DNA from: Deltaproteobacteria bacterium
GTDB lineage: Bacteria; Desulfobacterota; DSM-4660; Desulfatiglandales; HGW-15
Length of the DNA: 64,000 nt
Assembly (NCBI GenBank): GCA_020060215.1
Contig: JAGVAP010000127.1
Location: forward strand, 1 to 64,000
Direction: 5' to 3'
The first letter of the stretch is position 1; every line of letters begins with the position of its first letter. Of the stretch, positions 16,398 to 25,624 are shown in pieces. The notes beneath the pieces are model-generated. The model was not told the origin of the DNA. It made no database searches and saw only the letters and a program-made list of their open reading frames with translations. The translations under genes and the position numbers were made by a program.

Positions 16398-17453
16398 TCA
16401 CTTGCGCTGTCCGCTCAACCAGGCCAGACCCGCATTATAGATCACGTCGTGTCTGCCGTCGAATATCTTCAGGGTGACATCGGCCGATTTCCGCTCCAAG
16501 AGGAGCTCGACGCCGGCATCGGCATAATGGGGGTCCCGGTAGGTGCCGGACAGGTGGGGAGGGATGGTCCGGTGCGTAGAGATGAATTGGATATCCTCCT
16601 CCGATATGCGGTCTCTCGCATCGGCCAGGTCGTTGAAGGCGCGGATCGCATGGCTCGGGGGGACAAAGGTGTCTTGGATACCGGTTGCGATGTAGACCGG
16701 GACTCCCTCGGCGGCCGCATCCTGGAGATAGCTGACGGGACTGCGTTTGAGACACTCCCGTTCCGCCTGGGAACCGGGCAGCGGGGGCCCTCCGCACGAG
16801 TTCGCGATGTGGATGGAATAGTCGTGTCTCGATCCCTTCGTGGTCCTGTACCAGTCCACCAGGTCATAAACCGGGACCCAGGCCACGGCACCGGCCCAAA
16901 GGTCGGGATACCGGCCCACCATGATCAGCGTCGTCATCCCCCCGCCTGAGAAACCCGCAATATAGATGCGGTCCGGATCGACATCCGCGTTGCGACGCGC
17001 ATATTCGACCGCATCCAGGATATCCCGGATCGCCTTTTCCGAAGCGGTCGCATCCGAGTGGGTGTAGGCTCCGCGATAATCCGGGTGGATGAAGACCCAG
17101 TCGTTCCGGACGGCCCAGATGCCGTAGGGGATGCTGAAATGCTGCAGATAGTCGGCGCTCCAACTGTGCAGGACCAGCAGGAGCGGCTTGCTCCGCTTCG
17201 ATCCCGAATTGTAGAAGAGCACGGGCTGCATGGTTCCATCGGCCGTAGAAGGGATGGAGAAGCGCTTGACATCCGGCACCGCCTTGTTCCAGGCATCCCC
17301 TTTGGGCAGCTCCATGATCGGGGAACCGGCGATCCGGTAAAAGGTCTTGTAGTCGTCTTCCCGGATCAGGGCGGGTGTTGACACGTCGGCAAAGATCGCT
17401 GCCGCCGGGATCGCACCGGCGACGATCAAGACGAGGATACCGATTCTCTTCAT
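16398..17453 (-). CDS. Exported alpha/beta hydrolase (prolyl-oligopeptidase-type esterase)
   Basis: 351 residues with a signal peptide (to about residue 22, IFA). Catalytic triad by pattern: Ser in IAGFSGGGMTT (about 165), Asp in GIQDTFVPPSHA (about 258) and His in DGRHDVIYNAG near the C-terminus. FIHPDYRGAYTHSDAT provides the oxyanion region. This places it with S9-like and poly(3-hydroxybutyrate)-depolymerase-like esterases. Probably secreted; substrate unknown. Next to the acyltransferase but about 60 bases apart, so co-transcription is plausible. Confidence 0.82.
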   Translation of the reverse strand: MKRIGILVLIVAGAIPAAAIFADVSTPALIREDDYKTFYRIAGSPIMELPKGDAWNKAVPDVKRFSIPSTADGTMQPVLFYNSGSKRSKPLLLVLHSWSADYLQHFSIPYGIWAVRNDWVFIHPDYRGAYTHSDATASEKAIRDILDAVEYARRNADVDPDRIYIAGFSGGGMTTLIMVGRYPDLWAGAVAWVPVYDLVDWYRTTKGSRHDYSIHIANSCGGPPLPGSQAERECLKRSPVSYLQDAAAEGVPVYIATGIQDTFVPPSHAIRAFNDLADARDRISEEDIQFISTHRTIPPHLSGTYRDPHYADAGVELLLERKSADVTLKIFDGRHDVIYNAGLAWLSGQRK

Positions 17454-17514
17454 GAGGACCTCCTGGATCGCGGCGAAGGAGGGGGGGTCCCCTCCGCGGC
17501 GACGTCCTTGTGTT

Positions 17515-18588
17515 TCATGGAACGATGTACCTCATCCCCGGGACCTGCTTCAGGGCGAAGACGAGCAGAAACGATGCCGCAAGGACGGCGAGAGCGAAGA
17601 AAGGAATACCGATGGCGGGGTAGAGCGTCGTCTGGTCCAGGGTAAAGCCCAGCATCCCCCTCTTGAAGACCGAGATCAGGAGCGGATGGACCAGATAGAT
17701 CCCGGGGACGCACGCGGAAAGGACGCTCACCAACCCCAGCCGCTCCTCCACGGTCCGGAGAAACGCAGGCGGCTCGAAGCTCTTTCCCGCCAGATAGACG
17801 GGGACGGCCATCAGGAAGACATTGATGCTGAAGTATTCGTAGAACAGCCCGTCAAAGACGCCTCCGCTCCGTATGACCGTCATGTAATAGGTCCCCCAGG
17901 CGGTCATCAGGAAGGCCGGGAGAAAGAGGCCGAATACGGCGAACTTCCAGTCGACCAGCACCTTGTCCCGGAGGAGGTGCCCCAGTACGAAATATCCCAC
18001 GAAGTGGATAAGGGAAGGGTTTTCCCCCGTGCTCAGGTAGGTGCTGAATTCGAAGAAGGACTCGATCATCGGCAGAAGGGAACCGAGCAGCAGCCACAGC
18101 CCCATCAGGTAGGCCGCGTCCCGGGTCGACGCGTTTTGAAGATAGATTCCGAGGATCGGCGCCAGGAGATAGAGTCCCATAAGGACATACAGGAACCACA
18201 GGTGATAGAAGATGGGCCCCCGGACGAGGAGGGACGGGAACGCGCTCAAGGGGATGTTTTCCCCGTTCGCATACACCCGCCAGAGGAAATAGACACCGCT
18301 CCAGAGGACAAAAGGGAGCAGGATTCTCCTGCACCGTTGCCGGAAAAAGAGCCTGTTGTTCCGCCTTGCCTTTTCGATCAGGAATGTGCCGCTCAGCATG
18401 AAAAAGATGGGGATACACCATCGCCCGAAGGAGTCATACAGATTCCCTGTCCACCAGTGCGCCTCTCCCCGCTCCGGATACTCGATCAGCAGAGGGGCCG
18501 CGCTGTGGATCAGCACGACGCATGAAATGGAGTAGATCTTCATGAGGTTCGGCCAGAGCAGGTAATCGCTTTTCCTCTCTACGATCAT
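17515..18588 (-). CDS. Acyltransferase 3 family membrane O-acyltransferase
   Basis: 357 residues, ten or so membrane helices. The N-terminus has the family pattern with the catalytic His in ISCVVLIHSAAPLL, then WCIPIFFMLSGTFLI and an Arg-rich cytoplasmic loop (RQRCRRILLPFVLWS). These enzymes move acyl groups onto surface glycans (WecH/OafA type). The annotated ATG has its AAGGAG directly against it, so the true start could be slightly different, but upstream residues are needed for the first helix. Confidence 0.85.
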   Translation of the reverse strand: MIVERKSDYLLWPNLMKIYSISCVVLIHSAAPLLIEYPERGEAHWWTGNLYDSFGRWCIPIFFMLSGTFLIEKARRNNRLFFRQRCRRILLPFVLWSGVYFLWRVYANGENIPLSAFPSLLVRGPIFYHLWFLYVLMGLYLLAPILGIYLQNASTRDAAYLMGLWLLLGSLLPMIESFFEFSTYLSTGENPSLIHFVGYFVLGHLLRDKVLVDWKFAVFGLFLPAFLMTAWGTYYMTVIRSGGVFDGLFYEYFSINVFLMAVPVYLAGKSFEPPAFLRTVEERLGLVSVLSACVPGIYLVHPLLISVFKRGMLGFTLDQTTLYPAIGIPFFALAVLAASFLLVFALKQVPGMRYIVP

Positions 18589-19005
18589 CTCCTTGGCAGG
18601 GAATCCTTTCGTGAAGGGCCATCAGGGACTCCGGACGGGCGGAGAACGGGTATCGAATTCCAGTAAGTGATTTTCGGAACGGGAGTGAAAGGGGGGAAGG
18701 ACTGTATTTGAGAGGGGAGCCGGCCGTATGTTTGGACGAGAGAATGTACCGGAAATTCGTTGTGTTCTCTGCTCGGGCCGGGGCCGGGCGCCGTACCCCC
18801 GCCTTGACTTGAAGTACGGACTGATTATCCAACAGCCAGGACCTGTCCACCACCGGGTCCTGTTCTGTTGCCTCATCGGAAGCGGTTCATGGCCCTGTCC
18901 TGCAGACCGGTTCCCGTGATTTTGCCGGCATTCAGAGACCAACTCAGAGGCGGGCGGCTCCCTGCGCCTCTCGTCGCAAAAAAAGTGCAAGCGGGAGGAT
19001 GGACA
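18589..19005. other. Divergent intergenic region, no gene seen
   Basis: About 415 bases between divergent genes. Small open frames here show no protein-like features. It should contain both promoters; I could not identify them confidently. Confidence 0.4.
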
Positions 19006-19768
19006 ATGAAGACCACTCGGATGACCCTTGGACGTTTCTGCATCGTGCTCCTCGCAGCCCTTCTCGCCTCTTGTGCGCAGTCCGGAAGGAAGCCCCTCGA
19101 GCCGATCTCCTTCAGCCGGACCTTGCCCGACCTGCCGGGCGGGGCGATTGTCGTCGGTTTCGAGGAGTCTGTTCCCGGAAAACCTCTGGCCGAGACGGTC
19201 TGGGACAATGTCTCAGGCCCTTTCTGGGATGCCGCCGAATCCAAACAGATCGGGTTCACCCTTGACTACAAGCCCCAGTTTTTCTTCGTGCCCCCGGAGA
19301 TGGTGCCTTTGTACGCCAAGGCAGGGATCAACCTGAATGACACCCGCTTGATCGTGCCGTTCGGGAACATCCTCTCGAGCACCGTCGCGTCTGCGGCGCG
19401 GAAAAACTTCTCCCAAGTCAACCTTTGCTATGACGAGGAATGCGTCCGCAGCAGCAACGCTCCCACGGCCTTGAGGATCAAGGTCGAGCAATTCTTCGTC
19501 TGGGAGTCACCCGTGAACCATATGAATCTATACGTGAAGGGAAGGAGTCTGTGCTCGCGGAACGGAACCGCTCCGAAGGAGCACAGGTTCGAGAGGCATT
19601 TGATGTATCAGGAAGATCGGAGGCCTCGCCAGCCCCTACAGCACGGTGCTCGACGAGAAGGTAGGGGGTCTGCTCACCACGCCCGGAAGGTTTGTGGACG
19701 AGATGAACCGCATATCCAATCTCTTTGTCGAGGCACTGACGGCCGAGATCCTTTCCCGGGGGCTGTAG
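19006..19768 (+). pseudogene. Lipoprotein gene broken by two frameshifts
   Basis: Starts MKTTRMTLGRFCIVLLAALLAS with a lipobox (LLASC). The first frame gives good sequence to about 19,540 (QFFVWESPVNHMNLYVKG). The sequence then continues sensibly one frame over (ESVLAERNRSEGAQVREAF, about 19,541-19,615), and then in the third frame (ASPYSTVLDEKVGGLLTT ... FVEALTAEILSRGL) to TAG at 19,766. Each change is explained by loss of one base (the first probably in a G run near 19,540). The family is not recognised. Either a recent pseudogene or two consensus errors. Confidence 0.65.
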
Positions 19769-19944
19769 AGCAGGTCGGAGTTCGTTCAGGGTACAGAGTT
19801 CAGTGCAGCCGCTTGCCGCCAAGGCGTTAAGATGGATAGAGGAGGAAACTTCCTGCGGTTTTCTCTCCTGGAGCAAGCCCCTCTGCCTGAGACCTTTTCT
19901 GGATGAGTCGCAAAGCGGGGCTCCGCTGTCGGCGCCTCGAACCG

Positions 19945-20517
19945 TCACAAGGCGCTCCAGAAGAGGGCTTTTCTGATCCGTTCGATCAAAGCCCCGGCCC
20001 TTTCCGGGTGTTTGACGGGCGTGACCTTCCGCCACTCCCTCCAGTCTCCCAGGACCTCTCCGAAGAGGACCGCGCAAGCCCTGGATACGACAACCTCCGC
20101 TTCCTTGTCGACGGCCGGGAGGCAGGATCCGATGCGCCGCCTCGTCTCCTCCGCCTCCGGTTCGTCCATGGTGTGAAAGACCACGGCCATGGTCTCCGAG
20201 AGGGGCCTGCCCGTTCCGAACTTCCCATACACGGGGACTTCCGGGAATCTCCTCTCGAATTCAGCGAGCAGGGAGAGACATTCATCCATCCCCTTCAGCA
20301 CAGCGGTCACTTTCCAGCAGTGAAAAGCGTTGCCGAGGTCAATCTCGGTCGCCCCCTGCCTCAGCTGATGGTAAAGATGCTGGATGCATGGAAGACACCT
20401 CCCATAGATGTCGGCCGTGGTCCGCTTGAGACGGGGGTCGGTCTCAAAGCTGACCCAGAAGGCGGTCGTCTCGCTGTAAGGGATCTCGCCCACATAGATG
20501 TGCCGGGATGGGTCCAT
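19945..20517 (-). CDS. Unknown protein, third gene of the CULT operon
   Basis: 190 residues starting MDPSRHIYVGEIPYSETTAF, soluble, with Cys in GRCLPCIQHLYHQLR (a CxxC) and a mixed alpha/beta C-terminus. I do not recognise a family. It follows the CULT-domain gene by 35 bases on the same strand, so it is probably co-transcribed. A downstream gap of about 175 bases separates it from the broken lipoprotein gene on the other strand. Confidence 0.6.
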   Translation of the reverse strand: MDPSRHIYVGEIPYSETTAFWVSFETDPRLKRTTADIYGRCLPCIQHLYHQLRQGATEIDLGNAFHCWKVTAVLKGMDECLSLLAEFERRFPEVPVYGKFGTGRPLSETMAVVFHTMDEPEAEETRRRIGSCLPAVDKEAEVVVSRACAVLFGEVLGDWREWRKVTPVKHPERAGALIERIRKALFWSAL

Positions 20518-20552
20518 CGTTCACGGGAGCCTGAGATCGTTGACGGGTTCTT

Positions 20553-21005
20553 TCATCCTCTATCCTGCATCTCGGATCCTGGATCCGTCGCACCTTTCTC
20601 CTGCCCGGGACCCGCCTCGCGCAAGGTCTCGAAGATCAACCCGTAGAAGCTGTCATCGGCGGACATGTATCTCCACCCCAGCTGCGTGAAGCAGTTTCCG
20701 CAGACCTGGATCTCCCATGCATATCCCCGAAACCAGGAATAGCCGTGGGAGATTCCCTGGACGCCCACGCACCCGGGGCTGTTCCGAAATGTACCCAGCC
20801 GGACCACTTCCCCATAATAGGAAAAGGCGTGATCGTGGCGGCCCCGAACATCGATCTTTTCCGAGACGCTCGTCACGGGATGAGCGCAGGATGCGCAGAC
20901 CAGGGCCGTCCGGCCGGTTTCGTCTTCCTGGTCGTTCTCGAAGACCGAACGGCTCTTCAGGTAATTCAAATGGTCCATCCTGCTCCAGGACAGTCGCGGG
21001 GTCAT
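20553..21005 (-). CDS. CULT-domain protein (bacterial cereblon-like)
   Basis: 150 residues from ATG 21005, placed 13 bases after the VOC gene; an upstream start at 21056 would overlap that gene. Residues about 33-130 are a CULT domain: zinc ligands C37/C40 (CASC) and C102/C105 (CGNC), and the tri-tryptophan cage W91, W97, W111 in YSWFRGYAWEIQ and QLGWRY. The W-W-W spacing (6 and 14) and the C-to-W spacing equal those of human cereblon (W380, W386, W400; C391, C394). Known: CULT domains bind uracil-like and glutarimide ligands such as thalidomide. Physiological ligand in bacteria is unknown. The operon also holds a VOC protein and an unknown protein. Confidence 0.9.
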   Translation of the reverse strand: MTPRLSWSRMDHLNYLKSRSVFENDQEDETGRTALVCASCAHPVTSVSEKIDVRGRHDHAFSYYGEVVRLGTFRNSPGCVGVQGISHGYSWFRGYAWEIQVCGNCFTQLGWRYMSADDSFYGLIFETLREAGPGQEKGATDPGSEMQDRG

Positions 21006-21018
21006 CGTACAGGCGGCC

Positions 21019-21414
21019 TCATGCAGTGCGCTCGACGAATTCCACGATATTTCCATCAGGGTCTTTCACCATCGCGATCCGAACACCGGGGCGGAGCTCC
21101 TTCTCCTCCACCTCGAACGCGATCCCCTTGGACCTCAATTCCGCGCAGACGGCCGAGAGATTCCTGATGACGAACGTGACATAGCGAAAGCCGAGTTGGG
21201 CCTCCAGGCCGATCGCACCTTCAGGCGGGACCTTGTCGGGCTGGATCAGCTTGAAGTCGCTGCTCCCGAACCTGAGCCGGTGCATGGTTCCAAACCAGAG
21301 GGGGGTAATGCCCACAAACTGGAGGCCCAGCAGATCCTGGTAGAAGTGAAGACTCTCTTGAATATCGCTGACGAGAATACCGAGATCCAGGGAATCCTTA
21401 GCCGCTTCCATCAT
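21019..21414 (-). CDS. VOC (glyoxalase/bleomycin-resistance) family protein
   Basis: 131 residues from ATG 21414. Start LDLGILVSDIQESLHFYQDLLGL and end RPGVRIAMVKDPDGNIVEFVE are classic VOC first and last strands, with the metal-ligand Glu in NIVEFVE. No clear first-strand His is present (LGILV), so the metal site may be incomplete or unconventional. VOC enzymes include isomerases, dioxygenases and lyases. First gene of the CULT operon. Confidence 0.85.
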   Translation of the reverse strand: MMEAAKDSLDLGILVSDIQESLHFYQDLLGLQFVGITPLWFGTMHRLRFGSSDFKLIQPDKVPPEGAIGLEAQLGFRYVTFVIRNLSAVCAELRSKGIAFEVEEKELRPGVRIAMVKDPDGNIVEFVERTA

Positions 21415-21691
21415 GGTTCGAGCACCCCTTTCAGCATCGATTTGGAGAGAGATTAGCACAGAGATCGGGAAAATTCCTCCCCAATCAGAGGGGGGGCCCT
21501 TATCGTTCCCTTGCCTGAGGAGTGGGAAGGATAAGGGTTGCAGGAGGGGGCGGTGTAACGGGGACCAGGAAGGAGACCTGGTCCTGCGGGGCAGGTCACA
21601 TCGTCGTCCTGCCGGAAAAGGGCCGCTTGGAACCATGGAATTCCAGCGCTTCATGGATGCAACCGAACCAGGCCCCTCTGGATCCGGTTCA

Positions 21692-22366
21692 CTACTCGAA
21701 CGGCTCGTTGGCCACCCTCTGGATGGAGCGGGGGCCTCTTCCTCGTTCGGTGGACCAGTCCTTGGGGGGCATGATCTTTTCGTACTCGTCCAGCCGATCG
21801 AGGGCCGTCAATCGATCGATGATGAGCTGCCACGCGCAGTCGATCTCCGGGCTGATCTCGCATCTCCCTTTGGAGGATCCTCCGCAGGGCCCGTTCAGGA
21901 GCCGTTTTGCACATCTTGCGATAGGGCAAATGCCCCCGGTGGAGGCGAGGACGCAATCGCCGCAGCCGGCGCACTTCTCTCTCCATGTCCCGGGTTCATC
22001 CAGGGCCCCCAGGAAGCTGGTATTGAGCGCAGGGACGACAGGGAGGTTCCCAAAGACCGCGGACAAGGTCTGGACGCCGGCGCCGCACGCCAGGGAGAGG
22101 ACGGCATCGGTACCGGGAGGGACACTGAGGCAGCTTTTCACCAGGTCCCGTTCGCAGAGGCGGGTGAACGTCTCCACCCGCAGCTCGGGGATGGATGGAT
22201 CCGAGGGGTCCGGATTGGAGAGTTCCCTGGCGAGCGCCCTGGCTTCCCGGTCGCCGCCGGTCAGGCAGACGGAGACGCAGCTGCCGCAGCCCACGATCCA
22301 GATTTTCCTGCAGCCCTTTACCGAAGAGCGGATTTCCTCCAACGGTTTCAGCTTTCCTACGATCAC
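21692..22366 (-). CDS. metV: MetV-like protein (methylene-tetrahydrofolate reductase C-terminal family)
   Basis: 224 residues from a GTG at 22366 that overlaps the stop of the ferredoxin gene (GTGA), with AAGGAGG upstream. Cysteine-rich: WIVGCGSCVSVC near the start, then CAGCGDC and the family signature LLNGPCGGSSKGRCE near the C-terminus. MetV is the iron-sulfur/zinc partner of MetF in the Wood-Ljungdahl methylene-THF reductase of acetogens and sulfate reducers. No MetF gene lies in the window, so it may partner with a distant MetF or serve another reductase. Confidence 0.82.
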   Translation of the reverse strand: MIVGKLKPLEEIRSSVKGCRKIWIVGCGSCVSVCLTGGDREARALARELSNPDPSDPSIPELRVETFTRLCERDLVKSCLSVPPGTDAVLSLACGAGVQTLSAVFGNLPVVPALNTSFLGALDEPGTWREKCAGCGDCVLASTGGICPIARCAKRLLNGPCGGSSKGRCEISPEIDCAWQLIIDRLTALDRLDEYEKIMPPKDWSTERGRGPRSIQRVANEPFE

Positions 22367-22767
22367 TGCGGCACCTCCTTGGATGGTGCGGAAGGGGAGA
22401 CAAACATCTTCCAGACCTTCAGGGGCTGGGTCTTGCGGTGGGCTGGACAGAGCGCGTCGATATCCCTCTCCAGCCGCTCTGAGAGGTGATCTCCGAAACC
22501 CTGGGTGTAGAGAGGTTCGCCGCAGACCATGCACCGCACCAGTTCCATGGTCACCACCTCTTCCCAGGGACCGCGCAGGAGGTCTTGGAATTCGACCGCC
22601 TTCCGGGGGCATACTCGCCAGCAGTTGCCGCAGCGGGCGCACATGGTCATATTGTGGAGGATCGTGCGCCGAGCCCCTTCGTCACTGTAGTCGAGGGCGC
22701 TTGCAGGGCAGTTCTGCACACAGGCAAGACACCCGTTGCATTTCTCGTTGACGCGAAAATAAGACAT
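22363..22767 (-). CDS. 2x[4Fe-4S] ferredoxin with C-terminal extension
   Basis: 134 residues. Two clusters: CNGCLACVQNCPASAL (about 10-25) and CARCGNCWRVCPRKAV (about 43-58). The C-terminal extension has a further CMVCGEPL and one Cys, which could bind zinc or another cluster. Its stop overlaps the MetV start, so the products are probably made in equal amounts and work together. Confidence 0.85.
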   Translation of the reverse strand: MSYFRVNEKCNGCLACVQNCPASALDYSDEGARRTILHNMTMCARCGNCWRVCPRKAVEFQDLLRGPWEEVVTMELVRCMVCGEPLYTQGFGDHLSERLERDIDALCPAHRKTQPLKVWKMFVSPSAPSKEVPQ

Positions 22768-22782
22768 GGTCCCGGCTCCCTT

Positions 22783-23283
22783 CTACCTGGCTGCGACACG
22801 CCACTTCATGGTCTGGAGCAACCTGGAGGCCGAGTCCACCATCCTGGGGTAGTGCAGATCGAACCCTCCGAGAAAGGTGATCGCCCCCTTCCTGCACGCG
22901 CGGACACACTGGGGATGTCCGTCACAAAGGTCGCATTTGAATGCAAGGCCGATATCCTTGTCAAACCCCATGGCCCCTGAGGGGCAGGCGGACACGCACA
23001 TCCTGCACCCCACGCAGAGGCTCTCGTCAATGACGACCCGTTCCAGCGATTCGTCCCTGCGGATCGCATTCCGGGGGCAGGCCTGAAGACAGGGGGGATT
23101 GACACACTGCTGACAGGTGACGGGGAGAAAGAGATTCCCGCCCGCGTTTTCCCCACCAAGCACATCGATGCGGGGTCTGGGGCATTTCTTTTTGCCCGTA
23201 TGGCTCATCGCACAGGCGGTCTGGCAGTCGCCGCATCCGTCACACTTGAGGGGGTCGATGGATAAGGTCTTGCGTTCCAGCAT
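22783..23283 (-). CDS. HycB/DmsB-like 4Fe-4S electron-transfer subunit
   Basis: 166 residues from ATG 23283 (AGAGGTGA upstream). Four cysteine groups: CDGCGDCQTAC, CQQCVNPPCLQAC, CVGCRMCVSAC and CDLCDGHPQCVRAC, matching the four-cluster electron-wire subunits of formate hydrogenlyase and molybdopterin oxidoreductases. No catalytic subunit is next to it. First gene of the three-gene Fe-S/MetV operon. Confidence 0.87.
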   Translation of the reverse strand: MLERKTLSIDPLKCDGCGDCQTACAMSHTGKKKCPRPRIDVLGGENAGGNLFLPVTCQQCVNPPCLQACPRNAIRRDESLERVVIDESLCVGCRMCVSACPSGAMGFDKDIGLAFKCDLCDGHPQCVRACRKGAITFLGGFDLHYPRMVDSASRLLQTMKWRVAAR

Positions 23284-23478
23284 CGGAATCACCTCTCTTT
23301 TCGGCCACCGCCGTTTCTCGTCGGCGGTTCGACGGGAGTTCTTAGGGATGAACAGCTTGTGCTTAACCTTAGCCATTTCCGGGCAGCAGGTCAAGAAAAA
23401 AAATATGCCAGCCAAAAATGATCCTATAAATCGAGCATATTCTGAGGTGAAGAGTTAAAAAGCGGTGAAAGAGACGAC

Positions 23479-23494
23479 GTTCATCATTATGAAC
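23479..23494. promoter_or_regulatory. Dyad in the divergent metV-operon/AsmA promoter region
   Basis: GTTCAT-N4-ATGAAC is a perfect 6-bp inverted repeat in the most AT-rich segment of the window, between two divergent transcription units. Several TATAAA/TATGCA-like -10 candidates surround it. It is a candidate operator for one or both units. Confidence 0.35.
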
Positions 23495-23582
23495 AATTAT
23501 GCAATAGGTAAGAATATGGAGCTGGGATATAATGGAGCGTCAGCCGGCCAATAACTGGAGAGCAGTCCCGGGAGGTGTGGAG

Positions 23583-25577
23583 ATGAAACCATTCAAGTGG
23601 CTGGTCATCGTCATCGCAGGACTCGTGATCATCGTCATCGGGTCCCTGATCATCGTTCCCATGTTTATTGACGTGCAGCGCTTCAAGCCCGAGATCGAAA
23701 AGAGGGTGGCCGCGGCCACAGGCCGGCCCTTTGCCATCGAGGGAAATCTCCACCTGTCCCTCTTTCCATGGGCAGGCTTCTCCTTTACGGACCTGCGCCT
23801 GGGCAATCCACCCGGCTTCACCGAAAAAGAGATGCTGAGCATCGACTCCTTCGATGTGCAGGTCCGGCTGATCCCTCTCCTGTCAAGAGACCTCCGGGTG
23901 AAGCGGTTCGTGATCGAGGGGCCCCGTGTCGCCCTGGAGAGGAGAAAGGACGGGAAGGGAAACTGGGAAGGGCTGCTGGAGCCCAGGGCGGCCTCCGCCG
24001 CACAGGAAAAGGCCGAAAGCAGGAACCCCGGAGGAGCGGAACCGTCTTCCGATCTCCCCGTCAGGAGCATCGCCGCCGGTGAGACCACCGTGCGCAACGG
24101 GACACTCCTGTGGATCGACGCCGCAAAAGGCGAGAGAAAGGAGATCAGGGACCTCGAACTGGAGCTCAAGGACCTGTCGCTGGACCGCCCCATTCATCTC
24201 ACGCTCTCCGCGAAGCTGGATGAGAACCCGGTCAAAGTAAATGGTCGACTGGGGCCCTGGGGCCGGGAGTCGCGCGGGAGGAGTGTTCCGCTGCAGCTAG
24301 CCGTCAGCGCTTTCCGGGAGATCACAGTCAGCATCAGGGGGGTTTTGAGTGGACCGGAGAAGCCCAACTTCGATCTGGCCTTGGATGTCGCCCCTTTCTC
24401 TCCGCGGAAACTCATGAACGCCATGGGGAGGACACCCCCGGAGACTTCCGATCCCGGTGTGCTCGAAAAGGCGCATCTCAAGGCCAGGGTGAAGGGGGAT
24501 GGATCTCGCCTGGCGCTGAGCGACGGAATCCTGGAACTGGACCAGACCCGCATCCGTTTCTCGGCCGAAGCAAAGGAATTTTCCAGACCCGATGTAAGCC
24601 TCAAGTTGGAAGTGGACCAGATCGACCTGGACCGCTATCTCCCTCGGGCCGAGGTGAAGAGGGAAGCAGGAGGTGAAGCCTCCTCCCAGGTTCCGGATGG
24701 GAAGAAGCCCGACTACGGGCCGCTCCGGAAGGCGGTGGTGGAAGCGGAGATCCGGGGAGGCGAGGTCAAGGTCCTGGGGGCGCAAACGCAGGATCTCCTG
24801 ATGAAGCTCAAGGGGAAAGACGGCCTGTTCCATGTGGACACCCTGGCGTTCAGGGCCTACCAGGGCAGTATGGTCGCGAAGGCGGATCTGGACCTGAGGA
24901 CGGACCGGCCGAAGACGAGTGTGGACCTGGAAGCCGCCGGGATCAGGATCCGGCCTCTTCTGAACGACCTCATGAAAAAGGAATTTCTGGAGGGGAGGGC
25001 CGAGGCCAGGCTGTCCCTGAAGATGGAAGGGGACGAGTCGGCGGCGATCAGGAGGTCCCTGAACGGGAGCGGCGATCTTCGTCTTACGGACGGGGCCGTC
25101 ATCGGGATCGATCTCCCGGGGATGGTGCGCAACGTGAAGGCGGCCTTTGGGGGGGAGGCCCCGGCCGAGCGACCCAAAACGGATTTCAGCGAACTCCTGG
25201 TCCCCTTTACCGTGAAGGACGGGGTCGTCCATACCTCCGGAACGAGGATGGCCTCTCCTCTCCTCCGGGTGGTTGCGACCGGTAAGGCCGATCTGGTGAA
25301 GGAGAGCTTGGACATGCGGGTGGAGCCTGCCGTGGTCGGCACACTGAAAGGTCAGCAGGACACGAAGGAACGGTCCGGCATCATGATCCCGGTCCTGGTC
25401 AACGGCACCTTTGACGCGCCGAGCTTCTCACCGGACCTGAAGGGGATGCTGGAGACCGGTATCCAGGAGAAGCTGAAGTCTCCGGGCTCGATCGAGGATC
25501 TTCCCGATCGTGAGGGCGCACCGGCCTCTCCGAAGGACAGGGCGCGGGAGGTGCTGAAGGGGATCTTCGGGAGATGA
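23583..25577 (+). CDS. AsmA family inner-membrane-anchored protein
   Basis: 664 residues from ATG 23583 (GGGAGGTG upstream). One N-terminal helix (WLVIVIAGLVIIVIGSLIIV) is followed by the AsmA start FIDVQRFKPEIEKRVAAATG and the repeated beta-rich chorein-like body. A late conserved block, SATIRRSLNG-like (ESAAIRRSLNGSGDLRLTDG), matches the AsmA C-terminal region. The family is thought to move phospholipids across the periplasm. Transcribed alone, divergent from the MetV operon. Confidence 0.9.
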   Translation: MKPFKWLVIVIAGLVIIVIGSLIIVPMFIDVQRFKPEIEKRVAAATGRPFAIEGNLHLSLFPWAGFSFTDLRLGNPPGFTEKEMLSIDSFDVQVRLIPLLSRDLRVKRFVIEGPRVALERRKDGKGNWEGLLEPRAASAAQEKAESRNPGGAEPSSDLPVRSIAAGETTVRNGTLLWIDAAKGERKEIRDLELELKDLSLDRPIHLTLSAKLDENPVKVNGRLGPWGRESRGRSVPLQLAVSAFREITVSIRGVLSGPEKPNFDLALDVAPFSPRKLMNAMGRTPPETSDPGVLEKAHLKARVKGDGSRLALSDGILELDQTRIRFSAEAKEFSRPDVSLKLEVDQIDLDRYLPRAEVKREAGGEASSQVPDGKKPDYGPLRKAVVEAEIRGGEVKVLGAQTQDLLMKLKGKDGLFHVDTLAFRAYQGSMVAKADLDLRTDRPKTSVDLEAAGIRIRPLLNDLMKKEFLEGRAEARLSLKMEGDESAAIRRSLNGSGDLRLTDGAVIGIDLPGMVRNVKAAFGGEAPAERPKTDFSELLVPFTVKDGVVHTSGTRMASPLLRVVATGKADLVKESLDMRVEPAVVGTLKGQQDTKERSGIMIPVLVNGTFDAPSFSPDLKGMLETGIQEKLKSPGSIEDLPDREGAPASPKDRAREVLKGIFGR

Positions 25578-25624
25578 AGGCCGATCATTGACTCCGGGTA
25601 CCGGCCCGACTATCATCCCGTACC

